The notes below the pieces were generated by a model. It was not told the DNA's origin. It was given only the letters and a program-made list of their open reading frames with translations, and searched no databases. From the NCBI RefSeq assembly GCF_014635885.1, contig NZ_BMDR01000003.1:186001-250000 (forward strand): DNA of 64,000 bases, written 5' to 3'. The stretch's first letter is position 1. Each line of letters begins with the position of its first letter. Both the position numbers and the translations under genes were made by a program. Shown one piece after another: positions 48,585 through 58,511 of this stretch. Source of the stretch: Acinetobacter vivianii (GTDB lineage: Bacteria; Pseudomonadota; Gammaproteobacteria; Pseudomonadales; Moraxellaceae).

Positions 48585-50765
48585 TTAATGATTTCTGGTT
48601 AAAGTGTCATTAACAATTCTCGGCGTAATAAAAATAAGTAGCTCACGTTTATTGTCTGTTTTCAAGTCACGACGGAATAAGCGTCCGACATAAGGTAAGT
48701 CACCCAAGAATGGTACTTTCACTTGAGAGCTGATATTTTCCTGCTCAAAAATACCACCAAGCACTACGGTTTCACCATTATCCACCAGTACATTGGTATC
48801 AATCTGGTTTTTATTAATGGTGAGCTGTCCTGTTGGAGTCGGCGTACTTTGCGAGTCTTTGGTAATGTTCAGCTTCATCATGACTTTACCGTCAGGAGTA
48901 ATGCTCGGTGTCACATCCAGACTTAAGGTCGCATCAATAAACTCTGTTTTAGGCACGGCATTCGCACCACCACCGGTTGATGAGGTATAAGGAATTTTCT
49001 TACCTGATTCAATTTTTGCAGCTTGCTTGTCGGCAGTCATGACTTTCGGTGTTGAAATCACTTCGCCATAACCATCGGCCTGTACCGCTGAAAGTTCTAA
49101 ATCCAGCATAAAGTCTGACAGGCTAATTAAACCAAAAGCAATACGGCTTGCCCCAGGTGTAACTGCACCCAAGTCGACATTCAGGTTATCTGGACGTTCA
49201 ATTTCATATTTCCAGCCGCCCGTATCGCTATCTTTTTCAGGCTTTCTTAAATCCCATAAAGTTGTATCACTACCACCCACTAATAGGTCATTATTGTTGG
49301 TAATACCTTGAGACAAGATTCCCCATTTCACCCCCATCTCTTTGGTAAAATCGGTGCTGGCACTGACAATACGCGCTTCAATCATGACCTGTTTAACCGA
49401 TACGTCCAACAGATCAACCATCTTACGGATCTGGTCAATTTTCTGAGAAGTATCATTCACGATCAAAGTATTGGTACGCGGGTCAATCGAAATGGTTCCG
49501 CGAGGACTTAACAAACCACCCGCTAAATTATCATTGCTGATTGAATTTGAAGAATTACCATTGTTGGTGTTCGCATTCTTCCCTTGGGTAATCAGCTTTT
49601 CAATATCCGCTGCTTTTGCATAGCTTAACGTAATATATTCAGTTTGTAGAGGCGCCAGTTTCACGCTTTGTGCCTGCGCTTTAGCTTCTTCTTCCTCAGC
49701 CTTAATCAGTTCTGAAACTGGTGCAATCCAGATCACATTACCATTACGACGCTTGTCCAGATTCTTGGTTTTCAAGACAATATCCAAAGCCTGATCCCAC
49801 GGCACATCTTTAAGACGTAAGGTGATATTACCTTGCACCGTATCTGCGGCCACCATATTGATACCGGTAAAGTCTGCAAGTAACTGCAATACACGGCGTA
49901 CTTCAATATCCTGGAAGTCTAAAGAAATTTTATTCCCGGTATAGGTTTGGGTCTTGGCCTTGGTCGGTGATTTATCTTCAGGACGCTTTAAGCTGATGGT
50001 CAGTTTATTTTCTGCCTGATAAGCCATATATTCATAGCTACCCGCAGACTGAATGGTGATTACACCATTGCCCTTGTCGTTATAGGCATCAATACTTGCG
50101 ACAGGCGTTGCGAAGTCATTGGTATTTAAACGACGAGCCAAATGCGTCGGGATTTTATTCCCCATGGTACGCACAACAATTTTACTGCCTTGCTGTTGCA
50201 CATCTACTGGTGTGTTATTGCCTAATAAATCAATGACTACCAGCCCTTCGCCCTGATTGCCACGCTGGAAACCAATATTGGAAATACCTTGTTGCGCCTG
50301 ACGCACAGCAGCGACTGGAGCCGCCATTGCCGCAGGCTTGGCTGAATTAATTTTCAGTACAAACGTATTGCCTTCCACACGTGTCGTAAATGCACCAGCA
50401 TCTTTCAAATTCACAATCACACGAGAACGCTGGTCATCTGCCGCAACTTCAACAGAACTTGCTTCATTGGTTGAAACTGGAATAGAAGTTTGTTTTAAGG
50501 TTTGTTGTGCTTTATCAAAATCCAGAATCAAGCGAGCAGGCTGTTCAAGCTGATAAGCTTGTGGTTGCGGTGGCAAACCATTAAACATGACGCGGATTTC
50601 TGTACCTTGTTCAGCCAAATTCATGGGTACAATATTGGTCATGCTGACTTGTGCTGATGCAACCTGCATCACCGCAAGCGTAATCGCAGCCATAGAAAAT
50701 TGACGGAATGCATGATTCATGGTCTTCGCTTCCCCAAATAAAGAATCTTTAAACTGTTTTTTCAT
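48585..50765 (-). CDS. pilQ: Type IV pilus secretin PilQ
   Basis: About 726 residues. Signal sequence (FSMAAITLAVMQVASAQ), two AMIN peptidoglycan-binding domains (about 50-130 and 160-260), N0/N1 domains (KISLDFQDIEVRRVLQLLADFTGINMV), a Ser/Asn-rich linker, and the secretin core ending VPFLGDLPYVGRLFRRD and LLIFITPRIV. It forms the outer-membrane pore for pili and DNA. ATG 50765 has AAGGG seven bases upstream; ATG 50720, right before the signal sequence, is also plausible. Confidence 0.95.
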   Translation of the reverse strand: MKKQFKDSLFGEAKTMNHAFRQFSMAAITLAVMQVASAQVSMTNIVPMNLAEQGTEIRVMFNGLPPQPQAYQLEQPARLILDFDKAQQTLKQTSIPVSTNEASSVEVAADDQRSRVIVNLKDAGAFTTRVEGNTFVLKINSAKPAAMAAPVAAVRQAQQGISNIGFQRGNQGEGLVVIDLLGNNTPVDVQQQGSKIVVRTMGNKIPTHLARRLNTNDFATPVASIDAYNDKGNGVITIQSAGSYEYMAYQAENKLTISLKRPEDKSPTKAKTQTYTGNKISLDFQDIEVRRVLQLLADFTGINMVAADTVQGNITLRLKDVPWDQALDIVLKTKNLDKRRNGNVIWIAPVSELIKAEEEEAKAQAQSVKLAPLQTEYITLSYAKAADIEKLITQGKNANTNNGNSSNSISNDNLAGGLLSPRGTISIDPRTNTLIVNDTSQKIDQIRKMVDLLDVSVKQVMIEARIVSASTDFTKEMGVKWGILSQGITNNNDLLVGGSDTTLWDLRKPEKDSDTGGWKYEIERPDNLNVDLGAVTPGASRIAFGLISLSDFMLDLELSAVQADGYGEVISTPKVMTADKQAAKIESGKKIPYTSSTGGGANAVPKTEFIDATLSLDVTPSITPDGKVMMKLNITKDSQSTPTPTGQLTINKNQIDTNVLVDNGETVVLGGIFEQENISSQVKVPFLGDLPYVGRLFRRDLKTDNKRELLIFITPRIVNDTLTRNH

Positions 50766-50781
50766 TGTTATTCCCTTAATC

Positions 50782-51309
50782 TTATGGTGCTGGCCCAATG
50801 AGAACGAGTGTTCGAGGTCTTTCTACGTAACCTTCTCGTCCATCAGGTACGATTTCCACCAAATCTATCTGAGTCGGGCTAATTTTAATGATGCGCCCCT
50901 GATTCATCCCCAAATAACTACCCACTTGTACGCGCTCGATTTGCCCATCAGGTGTTTGAATCAAAGCAATCGTCTCGCTGCTTCTGCCACGCATACTACC
51001 CTTCATATTTAATGATTCCAGCGCATAGCTCTCTAGAGGTTGTGGCTGACGATTAAAGTTCGGATACACACGTTTGCCTGCCATAATCTTTAACTCGGCA
51101 GCTAAAGAACTTGGCATAAATGGGCTTTTCAGCTGATGTGCCGAATAGTTAAATAACGGTACAGGTGTAAATACAGGTGCAGGTTCAATCGGTAAAGGCG
51201 GCTGATTTCGGATTTCAGCCATCTTCTGGTTGACTGCATCAATACGCGAATCACATCCAACCAACCCCAATCCAAGCAACAAGCTAAGTAGTAATTTATA
51301 ATTATTCAT
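50782..51309 (-). CDS. pilP: Type IV pilus lipoprotein PilP
   Basis: 175-residue lipoprotein with lipobox LGLVGC (Cys19). The C-terminal beta domain has SLNMKGSMRGRSSETIALIQTPDGQIERVQVGSYLGMNQGRI-type PilP sequence. It connects the PilMNO inner-membrane complex to PilQ. It starts three bases after pilO. Confidence 0.94.
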   Translation of the reverse strand: MNNYKLLLSLLLGLGLVGCDSRIDAVNQKMAEIRNQPPLPIEPAPVFTPVPLFNYSAHQLKSPFMPSSLAAELKIMAGKRVYPNFNRQPQPLESYALESLNMKGSMRGRSSETIALIQTPDGQIERVQVGSYLGMNQGRIIKISPTQIDLVEIVPDGREGYVERPRTLVLIGPAP

Positions 51310-51312
51310 GGC

Positions 51313-52032
51313 TTACTTTCCTCCTGCAGCAGGTGGATTATTTGTCGCTGCCGCAGCGGCATTGGCCTGATCATCCGCGCCTACATAACGGTAGGTCTTG
51401 GCTTTCACAGTATAATTCACCACAGGAATATCAGATTTTTTCTGGGTATCTTCTTTTGCTTCAACCGTAAAGTCATGCAAAGTCACAATACGAGGCAAGG
51501 CTGCAATACCTGTCACGAAAGCACCAAACGCATGGTAATCGCCTGTCGCATCGATACTGATTGGCTGCTCAATAAAGAACTCTTGTTTGACTTCATTTTC
51601 CAGACGGATGTTTTTAAATTTCAGGCCAGAGTTGACACCCGTCAAGTTGATGTCTTCAACCAGACTCGGAATCTCTGTTTCTTTTGGTAGCTGTTCTAAT
51701 TGTTGATTAAAATTCGCTTCCATTTCTTGCAACTGCGCTTGGTATTGTTGCAAGTTACGCAGTTTGGAATCTTTTTCTCTAAATTCATTGAGTAAGCTTT
51801 GTTCCTGCGCCTGAGCATTCTCAATCGCTTCGAGCTGAGATTTAATCACCACAAAATAACCCAGCGCAATCACAGCTAAAAATACGAAGATCCAGCACGT
51901 GATTTTGACAGATAAAGGCCAACTGCCGTAATTGTTCATGTCCAGCGTATTAAATTGCTGGAAGAACTGCTCGACCGTCATTTTCTTTTTCTTGACAGCA
52001 ACGGTGTCTTGATTCAATTCATCTTGGTTCAT
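51313..52032 (-). CDS. pilO: Type IV pilus alignment protein PilO
   Basis: 239 residues: cytoplasmic start, one transmembrane segment (about 45-66), a coiled coil (about 70-120, LEAIENAQAQEQSLLNEF) and a ferredoxin-like periplasmic domain containing GLKFKNIRLENEV. It ends in an Ala/Pro-rich tail. Start overlaps the pilN stop as ATGA. Confidence 0.94.
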   Translation of the reverse strand: MNQDELNQDTVAVKKKKMTVEQFFQQFNTLDMNNYGSWPLSVKITCWIFVFLAVIALGYFVVIKSQLEAIENAQAQEQSLLNEFREKDSKLRNLQQYQAQLQEMEANFNQQLEQLPKETEIPSLVEDINLTGVNSGLKFKNIRLENEVKQEFFIEQPISIDATGDYHAFGAFVTGIAALPRIVTLHDFTVEAKEDTQKKSDIPVVNYTVKAKTYRYVGADDQANAAAAATNNPPAAGGK

Positions 52033-52685
52033 TTCGCGGTCCCCACTGCTACTGTCCCTGATGCTGCCTGTTCTGTTGTTGGTGCAGCCTCAACAGTTGT
52101 ACCAATCTCACCCAAATCTACAGTGACAATAAAACTTCCATAGTTTTCCTCAACCCGAGGAACCAGCGAGCTTGCTGCTTTATCTTTGTTTTTATCTTCA
52201 TCTACTGCAAGGAATGAGTTCATAAAGGCATTGCGATACCACGGCGAAGCCTCAAGATTACGCAACAGTTCAGCCACGGTATTCGGGCTTTCTGCTTTAC
52301 CTTCGATGGTGAATTTATCACCTGTACGGGTAAACTTGGTCAAGTACATGGTCGGTGGTGTGACGCGAACCAGTTCATCCACCAGACGTACCGTAACTGG
52401 ACGTTGCCCTTGTAAACCCTGAATCAGCTTCATACGCTCAATAATGGCATTACGGCGTTCTTGCAAACCATCCAGAGCTTTCAGTTGTGTATCCAGATTC
52501 TGATTGGTACTCACAATCAGCTGATTGGCCTGTTCCTGATCACTCAGTTTATGGTCAAAATACATCCAGCCTGAAAACACCGATGCAACCCCTAATGCAG
52601 CAACCCCAACACAAAAAGCGACAAACTGTTTCTTTCTTTGTTCTCTTAGCTCATCACGCCAAGGGAGTAAGTTAATCTTTGCCAT
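52029..52685 (-). CDS. pilN: Type IV pilus alignment protein PilN
   Basis: 218 residues beginning MAKINLLPWRDELREQRKKQF; the INLLPWR peptide is the part that binds PilM. One transmembrane segment (about 23-43), a coiled coil, and a periplasmic domain with ESPNTVAELLRNLEASPWYRN. The start overlaps the pilM stop as TAATG. Confidence 0.95.
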   Translation of the reverse strand: MAKINLLPWRDELREQRKKQFVAFCVGVAALGVASVFSGWMYFDHKLSDQEQANQLIVSTNQNLDTQLKALDGLQERRNAIIERMKLIQGLQGQRPVTVRLVDELVRVTPPTMYLTKFTRTGDKFTIEGKAESPNTVAELLRNLEASPWYRNAFMNSFLAVDEDKNKDKAASSLVPRVEENYGSFIVTVDLGEIGTTVEAAPTTEQAASGTVAVGTAK

Positions 52686-53743
52686 TAATCAAAACTCCTC
52701 ATTGCCAAACCACATGCCACCATTAAAGAGGAAGCATCATTTTCAATTTTTTTAATATCAATTTGGGGAGAAAAACCCATTTGTAAAAATGGATTGGCAA
52801 TGGTCACTCGGTAACCGAGCTTTTGTTGTAATAATTTCGCCAGACCAGGAATATTGGCATTCCCGCCAGCAAGTAAAATATGATCAATCTCATTGAACTG
52901 AGAAGATGAAAAGAAGAACTGGAGTGAACGTGCAGCTTGCTGAACGACTGCATCAAGGAAAGGCTCAAGCACCTCGGTATCATAATCATCTGGCAGTGTT
53001 CTTTCTTTTTTGGCACGACCCGCTTCCTCAAAAGACAAGCCATAACGGCTTTGTACATCTTGAGTCAGTTGACGACCGCCAAACACTTGCTCACGGGTAT
53101 AAATAATTTTGCCTTTCTGCATCACAGAAAGCGTGGTCATAGTGTGACCAATATCCAGAATACCGACCGTATTGGCACCCATTGGCAAGGTATCAGCAAA
53201 GACACTAAAAGCACGCTCCATTGCGTAACTTTCAACTTCAGCGATTTTTGCGGTGAGGCCAGCCAGTTCAAGCACTTCGACACGTGTGTCTACATTTTCT
53301 GTTCGTGTCGCCACGAGCAGTACGTTTACCCGGTTTGCATTGGCCAAACGGTCAGGTAAAACTTCAAAATCCAGACTCACTTCATCTAACGGGAACGGAA
53401 TGTATTGCTCAGCGTCCATACGGATCTGAACTTCACGTTCTTCATCCGACATGTCAGCATCCATTTCTATAATCTTGTTAATGACCATAGAAGTAGGCAC
53501 TGCAAATGCAACATTGGTGGTGTGAGGATTCGCAAGGTTGACGACTCTCTCAAGCGCATCACCCACCGCCTCTGGGTTCAGAATGCTTTTTTCCACTACA
53601 CTATTTTCAGGTAATGGCATCACCGCATAACTTTCAACCCAATATCTACCGTTCTTTACAGAGAGCTCCAATAATTTAACAGTTGTCGAACTAATATCGA
53701 CACCCACTAACCCCTTATTTGGTTTACGATATAACCTGAGCAC
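52685..53743 (-). CDS. pilM: Type IV pilus actin-like ATPase PilM
   Basis: 352-residue FtsA/actin-like cytoplasmic protein. Phosphate loops VGVDISSTTVKLLEL and ILDIGHTMTTLSVM, adenosine motif LLAGGNANIPGLAKLL. It binds the N-terminal peptide of PilN. The start is GTG 53743 with AGGA seven bases upstream. First gene of pilMNOPQ, divergent from ponA. Confidence 0.95.
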   Translation of the reverse strand: MLRLYRKPNKGLVGVDISSTTVKLLELSVKNGRYWVESYAVMPLPENSVVEKSILNPEAVGDALERVVNLANPHTTNVAFAVPTSMVINKIIEMDADMSDEEREVQIRMDAEQYIPFPLDEVSLDFEVLPDRLANANRVNVLLVATRTENVDTRVEVLELAGLTAKIAEVESYAMERAFSVFADTLPMGANTVGILDIGHTMTTLSVMQKGKIIYTREQVFGGRQLTQDVQSRYGLSFEEAGRAKKERTLPDDYDTEVLEPFLDAVVQQAARSLQFFFSSSQFNEIDHILLAGGNANIPGLAKLLQQKLGYRVTIANPFLQMGFSPQIDIKKIENDASSLMVACGLAMRSFD

Positions 53744-53906
53744 AGTACTTTCCTATTTATTTTTTTATCCCCAAAAATTCAACATACTAATTTTGTTTTG
53801 GTCTTTAATTGATACGGATACAATAACTCATCTAACAATCCGCATGTCTAAAGGATATACTGACCACAATTAGTTTGCCATTCGCTCTTATTAAAACTTA
53901 CTTATT

Positions 53907-56498
53907 ATGAAAAAGCTATCCAGTTCTGGTATTGTTCGCCCATTTTTTTTGATCGTTATTATTATCTTAGTCTCACTTCCAATGGGATTTTATGGCATGT
54001 ATCTCTATCTCGCGCCATCATTGCCAGATATGAGCTCATTAAAAAAAGCGCCTTTATTAAAACCATTGCAAGTCTATACGGCAGATAATAAGTTGATTGC
54101 GGAATATGGCGGGAAATTATCAATTCCTGTTAAGTATGAACAGATTCCTCCGACCTTTATTCATGGTTTCCTTGCAGCAGAAGACTCCTCATTTTTTGAG
54201 CATAACGGCATCAGTTTTAAAGGCTTAGGGCGAGCTTTGACTGAATCTGTTACTGGTTCTGATGTCCAGACTGGGGGCTCAACCATTACCATGCAGGTTG
54301 CGAAGAACTATTATTTAAGTCCAGACCGAACACTAAGACGTAAACTGACTGAGGTTTTTCTTGCACGAAAAATCGAACAGAATTTAACAAAACAGGAAAT
54401 TTTGACGGCGTATGTCAATAAAATTTTCTTGGGTAAAAATGCCTACGGTATCGCTGCGGCTGCTCGTATCTATTACAACAAAAACCTGAATGAGCTAACC
54501 ACCGCACAAATGGCAATGATTGCAGGCCTACCGAAAGCACCATCAAAATATAACCCTGTAGTTAACCCAGATCGTGCGCTTGAGCGTCGTAACTGGATTT
54601 TGGGACGTATGCTGCAGCTGGGTTATATCAACCAGAATCAATACCAGCAAGCGGTTGCCGAGCCGATTAATCTGAATATGGTTGATCGCTCGGTGAGTAA
54701 CGTTTTTCCCTATGTCGGAGAAATGGTCCGTTCCGAATTAGTTGAGCATTTTGGCGAACAGGCGATTGATTCGGGTTATAAGGTTTACACCACCGTTGAT
54801 AGCAACCGTCAGCGTTATGCAGAACAAGCGATTCAAAATGGACTGGAAGCATATGACCGTCGTCATGGCTGGCGCGGTCCAGAAGCACATGATAAACCTT
54901 TAAAACAGTTCATGGCCTATGCGAACACCTACCCTGCTCAAGTCACCAAAGTGAATAACAATTCTTTTGAAGCCTTAATGCAAGATGGTTCAACCGTAAC
55001 AGTAAACTGGTCAGGCATGTCTTGGGTACGTCCATATCGCAACGCCAATAGCGTGGGTGGCGCACCATCGAATGCTTCACAGATTGTCAAAGTCAAAGAT
55101 ATTGTGCGTTTGCGTCCAAATGAAGGCAAAACGGTATGGGCTTTGACTCAAGTACCAAAGGTACAAGGTCAGTTAATTGCCATTAATCCAAATGACGGTG
55201 CAATTGAAGCGGTTGTCGGTGGCTATAACTTCTATCAATCAAAATTTAACCGTGCTTTACAAGGTTGGAGACAACCTGGTTCTACCATTAAACCATTCGT
55301 GTATGCGCTGGCTTTAGAGCGTGGTATGACGCCATATAGCATGGTTAACGATAGCCCTATTACCATTGGGAAATGGTCACCAAGAAACGCGGATGGCCGC
55401 TATCTTGGTATGATTCCATTACGTCGTGCTCTTTACTTGTCACGAAACTCGGTTTCTGTTCGTTTATTACAAAACGTCGGGATCGAACGTACCCGCCAAC
55501 TGTTTATGGATTTTGGTTTACAAGATGACCAGATTCCGCGTAACTACACCATTGCCTTAGGTACGCCGCAGGTGTTACCGATTCAAATGGCAACAGGTTA
55601 TGCAACATTTGCCAATGGCGGTTACCGTATCCAGCCGCACTTTATTACACGTATTGAAGATGCGTATGGCAAAGTCATTTATGAAGCAAAGCCTGAGTAT
55701 GCATGTATTCCTTGTATTGCCACTGCAAAGAACGATGCAAAACAACAAACGGCTGATGCAAGCAAAAAAGATGAAGTCAAAGAAATCACCAATGCGACTT
55801 TGGATGATACAAATGCAACATCTGAAATACCAATGACTGCTGCTGATACTCAAAAAGCAAGCAAGCCAAATGGTGACTATCGTCAGGCACAACGCATCCT
55901 GAAATCAAGCTCAGCTTATGACATGGCCAACATCTTACGTGATGTAATTCAACACGGTACCGGACGTGCTGCGATGAAAATCGGCCGTGATGATTTGGGT
56001 GGTAAAACAGGAACAACCAACGATGCGAAAGATGCATGGTTCGCGGGCTTCAATGGCAAGTTGGTTGCTGTGGCTTGGGTTGGCTTTGACCAACCGCGTA
56101 CGCTAGGTCGTCGTGAATACGGTGGTGTTGCAGCCCTTCCGATCTGGACCAACTTCATGGGTCAATCATTAAAAGACACGCCATCGGCATGGGTACGTCT
56201 AGATAAAGAGGCGAAAGATCCAATTTCGCGTGATAAATTACAGATCCAGCAAAGTGAAGACAAAAAAGAATATCGTGCTTCGCCACCACTGGCTCGTCCA
56301 CTTTATCGCCCAGCTCCGCCTGTACCAACACGATCAACTCAAAACGACTTTTCTGACTTGCCAGGAACAACGCCACCAACCTCAGTTGAGGAACGTCCGA
56401 TTGTTCCTGCCAAAAAGCAGCCACCAGCAATGGGGAATAATCCAGCACCTCAAAAAGAGCGTGACGGAATTGAAAATCTGATTAATCAGATTCAGTAA
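53907..56498 (+). CDS. ponA: Penicillin-binding protein 1A (PonA/MrcA)
   Basis: Bifunctional peptidoglycan glycosyltransferase/transpeptidase, 863 residues. N-terminal anchor (about 12-33), GT51 domain with AAEDSSFFEHNG (catalytic Glu92) and GGSTITMQVAKNYYL, then an OB-like insert and the transpeptidase domain with the active-site tetrad PGSTIKPF, SRNSVS and GGKTGTTNDAKDAW. The 80-residue tail is Pro-rich. Divergent from pilM, as in other gammaproteobacteria. Confidence 0.96.
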   Translation: MKKLSSSGIVRPFFLIVIIILVSLPMGFYGMYLYLAPSLPDMSSLKKAPLLKPLQVYTADNKLIAEYGGKLSIPVKYEQIPPTFIHGFLAAEDSSFFEHNGISFKGLGRALTESVTGSDVQTGGSTITMQVAKNYYLSPDRTLRRKLTEVFLARKIEQNLTKQEILTAYVNKIFLGKNAYGIAAAARIYYNKNLNELTTAQMAMIAGLPKAPSKYNPVVNPDRALERRNWILGRMLQLGYINQNQYQQAVAEPINLNMVDRSVSNVFPYVGEMVRSELVEHFGEQAIDSGYKVYTTVDSNRQRYAEQAIQNGLEAYDRRHGWRGPEAHDKPLKQFMAYANTYPAQVTKVNNNSFEALMQDGSTVTVNWSGMSWVRPYRNANSVGGAPSNASQIVKVKDIVRLRPNEGKTVWALTQVPKVQGQLIAINPNDGAIEAVVGGYNFYQSKFNRALQGWRQPGSTIKPFVYALALERGMTPYSMVNDSPITIGKWSPRNADGRYLGMIPLRRALYLSRNSVSVRLLQNVGIERTRQLFMDFGLQDDQIPRNYTIALGTPQVLPIQMATGYATFANGGYRIQPHFITRIEDAYGKVIYEAKPEYACIPCIATAKNDAKQQTADASKKDEVKEITNATLDDTNATSEIPMTAADTQKASKPNGDYRQAQRILKSSSAYDMANILRDVIQHGTGRAAMKIGRDDLGGKTGTTNDAKDAWFAGFNGKLVAVAWVGFDQPRTLGRREYGGVAALPIWTNFMGQSLKDTPSAWVRLDKEAKDPISRDKLQIQQSEDKKEYRASPPLARPLYRPAPPVPTRSTQNDFSDLPGTTPPTSVEERPIVPAKKQPPAMGNNPAPQKERDGIENLINQIQ

Positions 56499-56500
56499 CC

Positions 56501-56535
56501 AAAAAAGAAGCCATCAAATTGATGGCTTCTTTTTT
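56501..56535. terminator. Shared terminator of ponA and rlmA
   Basis: Fifteen-base perfect stem with core GAAGCCATC/GATGGCTTC and a five-base loop; A-run and T-run make it work both ways. The last rlmA codons (Lys-Lys-Lys-Lys-Pro-Ser-Ile) are part of the stem. Confidence 0.92.
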
Positions 56536-57332
56536 TTCTGGAACAGATAAATCTGGAAGGAGGCGGTCGCTGCAAATTGTGATGACTGCTCTAGCAATTT
56601 GCGTCGCTCAGGATTGGCCTTATAAGCATACGGCGTCATGGCGATCAGATTTTTCAAAGCCTGCTGATCCAGTGACATGATGCTCTCAACCACCTGCTCC
56701 TGTTTTAGCTCAAACTGTGCATCTAACTGCTCCACAAACTTCTGTGGCTCATGCAAGTTCACCTGCTCAAACAAGGCTTCACGCAAATCGTATAAATGAC
56801 GTGGTGCAGGCGTGACCACAATCAGATAGCCATCTTCTTGTAGCACTCGCATGATTTCATCTTGGGGAATTGGACTAAACAGACTGGTGCAAAGGTCAAT
56901 TGAATGATCCTGAACAGGCAAAGTCGCTCCTGTTCCTACCACCCAAGTCACTTTTGAATTCAACTTAGCTGCTCTTTGCACCGCAGTTTTGGCAATATCC
57001 ACTCCGATACACTGTTGAGTATGCGCCTGCATTGCACTGGTGTAATAACCTTCACCACAACCAATATCCAGCACAGCTTGAGGTTTAAGCTGTTGCAGAA
57101 TCTCAACCACAGCCTGCTGCAAAGGTTGATAAAAACCTGCTTGCAGAAACTCACGACGTGCCAGTACCGACTCAGGCGTGTCTCCAGGTGACTTGCTATG
57201 TTTATGCTGCACCACATGTAAATTGACATAGCCCTGTTTCGCTACATCATAGTGATGCCCTTTTTCACAACGCCAGGAATTTTCAACCAAATTCAATGAT
57301 TGGCGACAAACAGGACACATCAACAAACTCAT
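56514..57332 (-). CDS. rlmA: 23S rRNA (guanine(745)-N1)-methyltransferase RlmA
   Basis: 272 residues. N-terminal zinc finger with CPVC and CEKGHH (Cys6, Cys9, Cys22, His26), then the SAM fold: VLDIGCGEGYYTSAM, GVDIAKTAVQRAAK and LCTSLFSPI. It methylates G745 of 23S rRNA. ATG 57332 has GGAG seven bases upstream. The C-terminus is encoded by the shared terminator. Confidence 0.92.
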   Translation of the reverse strand: MSLLMCPVCRQSLNLVENSWRCEKGHHYDVAKQGYVNLHVVQHKHSKSPGDTPESVLARREFLQAGFYQPLQQAVVEILQQLKPQAVLDIGCGEGYYTSAMQAHTQQCIGVDIAKTAVQRAAKLNSKVTWVVGTGATLPVQDHSIDLCTSLFSPIPQDEIMRVLQEDGYLIVVTPAPRHLYDLREALFEQVNLHEPQKFVEQLDAQFELKQEQVVESIMSLDQQALKNLIAMTPYAYKANPERRKLLEQSSQFAATASFQIYLFQKKKKPSI

Positions 57333-57355
57333 CTATTTTCTCCAAACATAAAAAA

Positions 57356-57375
57356 AAGCTGGTCAATACCAGCTT
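57356..57375 (-). terminator. Terminator after mraY
   Basis: AAGCTGGT/ACCAGCTT with loop CAAT and a U-run on the minus strand. It closes the division/cell-wall operon 17 bases after the mraY stop. Confidence 0.9.
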
Positions 57376-57392
57376 CTTTCTTGAATCTTGGT

Positions 57393-58511
57393 TTAACGTA
57401 ATTTTAAGGTCATTAAGCCTAACACGACGAGGAAAATCGTGATAATCCAGAAACGAATCACAACCTGTGTTTCTTTCCAGCCTTGTTTTTCATAATGGTG
57501 ATGCAGAGGCGCCATCAAGAACACACGCTTGTTACGCATACGCAATGAACCGATCTGTAAGAACACAGAAATGGCTTCCATCACAAAGACACCGCCCATA
57601 ATCGCAAATACGATTTCCTGACGAACCATCACCGCAATGGTACCGAGCATCGCACCGAGTGCCAATGCACCGACATCGCCCATAAAGACTTGAGCTGGAT
57701 GCGCATTGTACCAGAGGAAGGCCAAACCAGCACCGACCATTGCCGAACAGATGACTACCAGCTCAGAGGTATATTTTACATAAGGAATATGCAAATATTC
57801 AGCGAAACGGATATCACCCGATAAATAAGCAAATACACCTAAACCTGCTGCGACCATTACGATTGGCATGATCGCCAAACCATCGAGACCATCCGTCAGA
57901 TTCACCGCATTCGATGCGCCGTTAATCACCAGATAAGTAAAGACAATAAACGCCAAGCCTAGTGGAACCGCTGATAATGGAATCGAGAGATTCTTAAAGA
58001 AAGGAATCAGCAAGTCCAGCATATTCGCTGTATGTACTGCGCTATCCTGCTGTTTTGCAATCACATATAAGGCAATACCTGCTCCTAGAGACGCTACCGA
58101 AGTCCAGAAAAACTTCTTGCGTGCTGGCAAGCCTGCATTGTCTTTATAACGAACTTTAATCCAATCATCAGCCCAACCTACCGCACCAAAGACCACCATC
58201 ACGCCAAGTACGATCCAGACATAGGGATTGGATAAATCAGCCCACAATAACGTACTGATCCCGATAGAGAGTAAAATGAGGATCCCGCCCATGGTTGGGG
58301 TACCCATTTTTTTGGCATGGTTTTCTGGCGCAAAAGAGCTCACCGCCTGACCATATTTTAATGCCTGTAATTTACGAATCATGACTGGGCCTAATACCAG
58401 TCCGATCGTCAAGGCAGTCAGCAAGCTCAACAAAGAGCGCAACGTTAAATAACGAACAACCTGAAACGAACTGTTATAGTCCGCCAATTGTTCAAATAAC
58501 CATAACAACAT
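57393..58511 (-). CDS. mraY: Phospho-N-acetylmuramoyl-pentapeptide transferase MraY
   Basis: 372-residue polytopic membrane enzyme making lipid I. Signature motifs: [24 protein letters not shown] (metal-binding Asp residues), GDVGALALG and the HHH loop [14 protein letters not shown]. It directly follows murF with no gap. Confidence 0.97.
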   Translation of the reverse strand: MLLWLFEQLADYNSSFQVVRYLTLRSLLSLLTALTIGLVLGPVMIRKLQALKYGQAVSSFAPENHAKKMGTPTMGGILILLSIGISTLLWADLSNPYVWIVLGVMVVFGAVGWADDWIKVRYKDNAGLPARKKFFWTSVASLGAGIALYVIAKQQDSAVHTANMLDLLIPFFKNLSIPLSAVPLGLAFIVFTYLVINGASNAVNLTDGLDGLAIMPIVMVAAGLGVFAYLSGDIRFAEYLHIPYVKYTSELVVICSAMVGAGLAFLWYNAHPAQVFMGDVGALALGAMLGTIAVMVRQEIVFAIMGGVFVMEAISVFLQIGSLRMRNKRVFLMAPLHHHYEKQGWKETQVVIRFWIITIFLVVLGLMTLKLR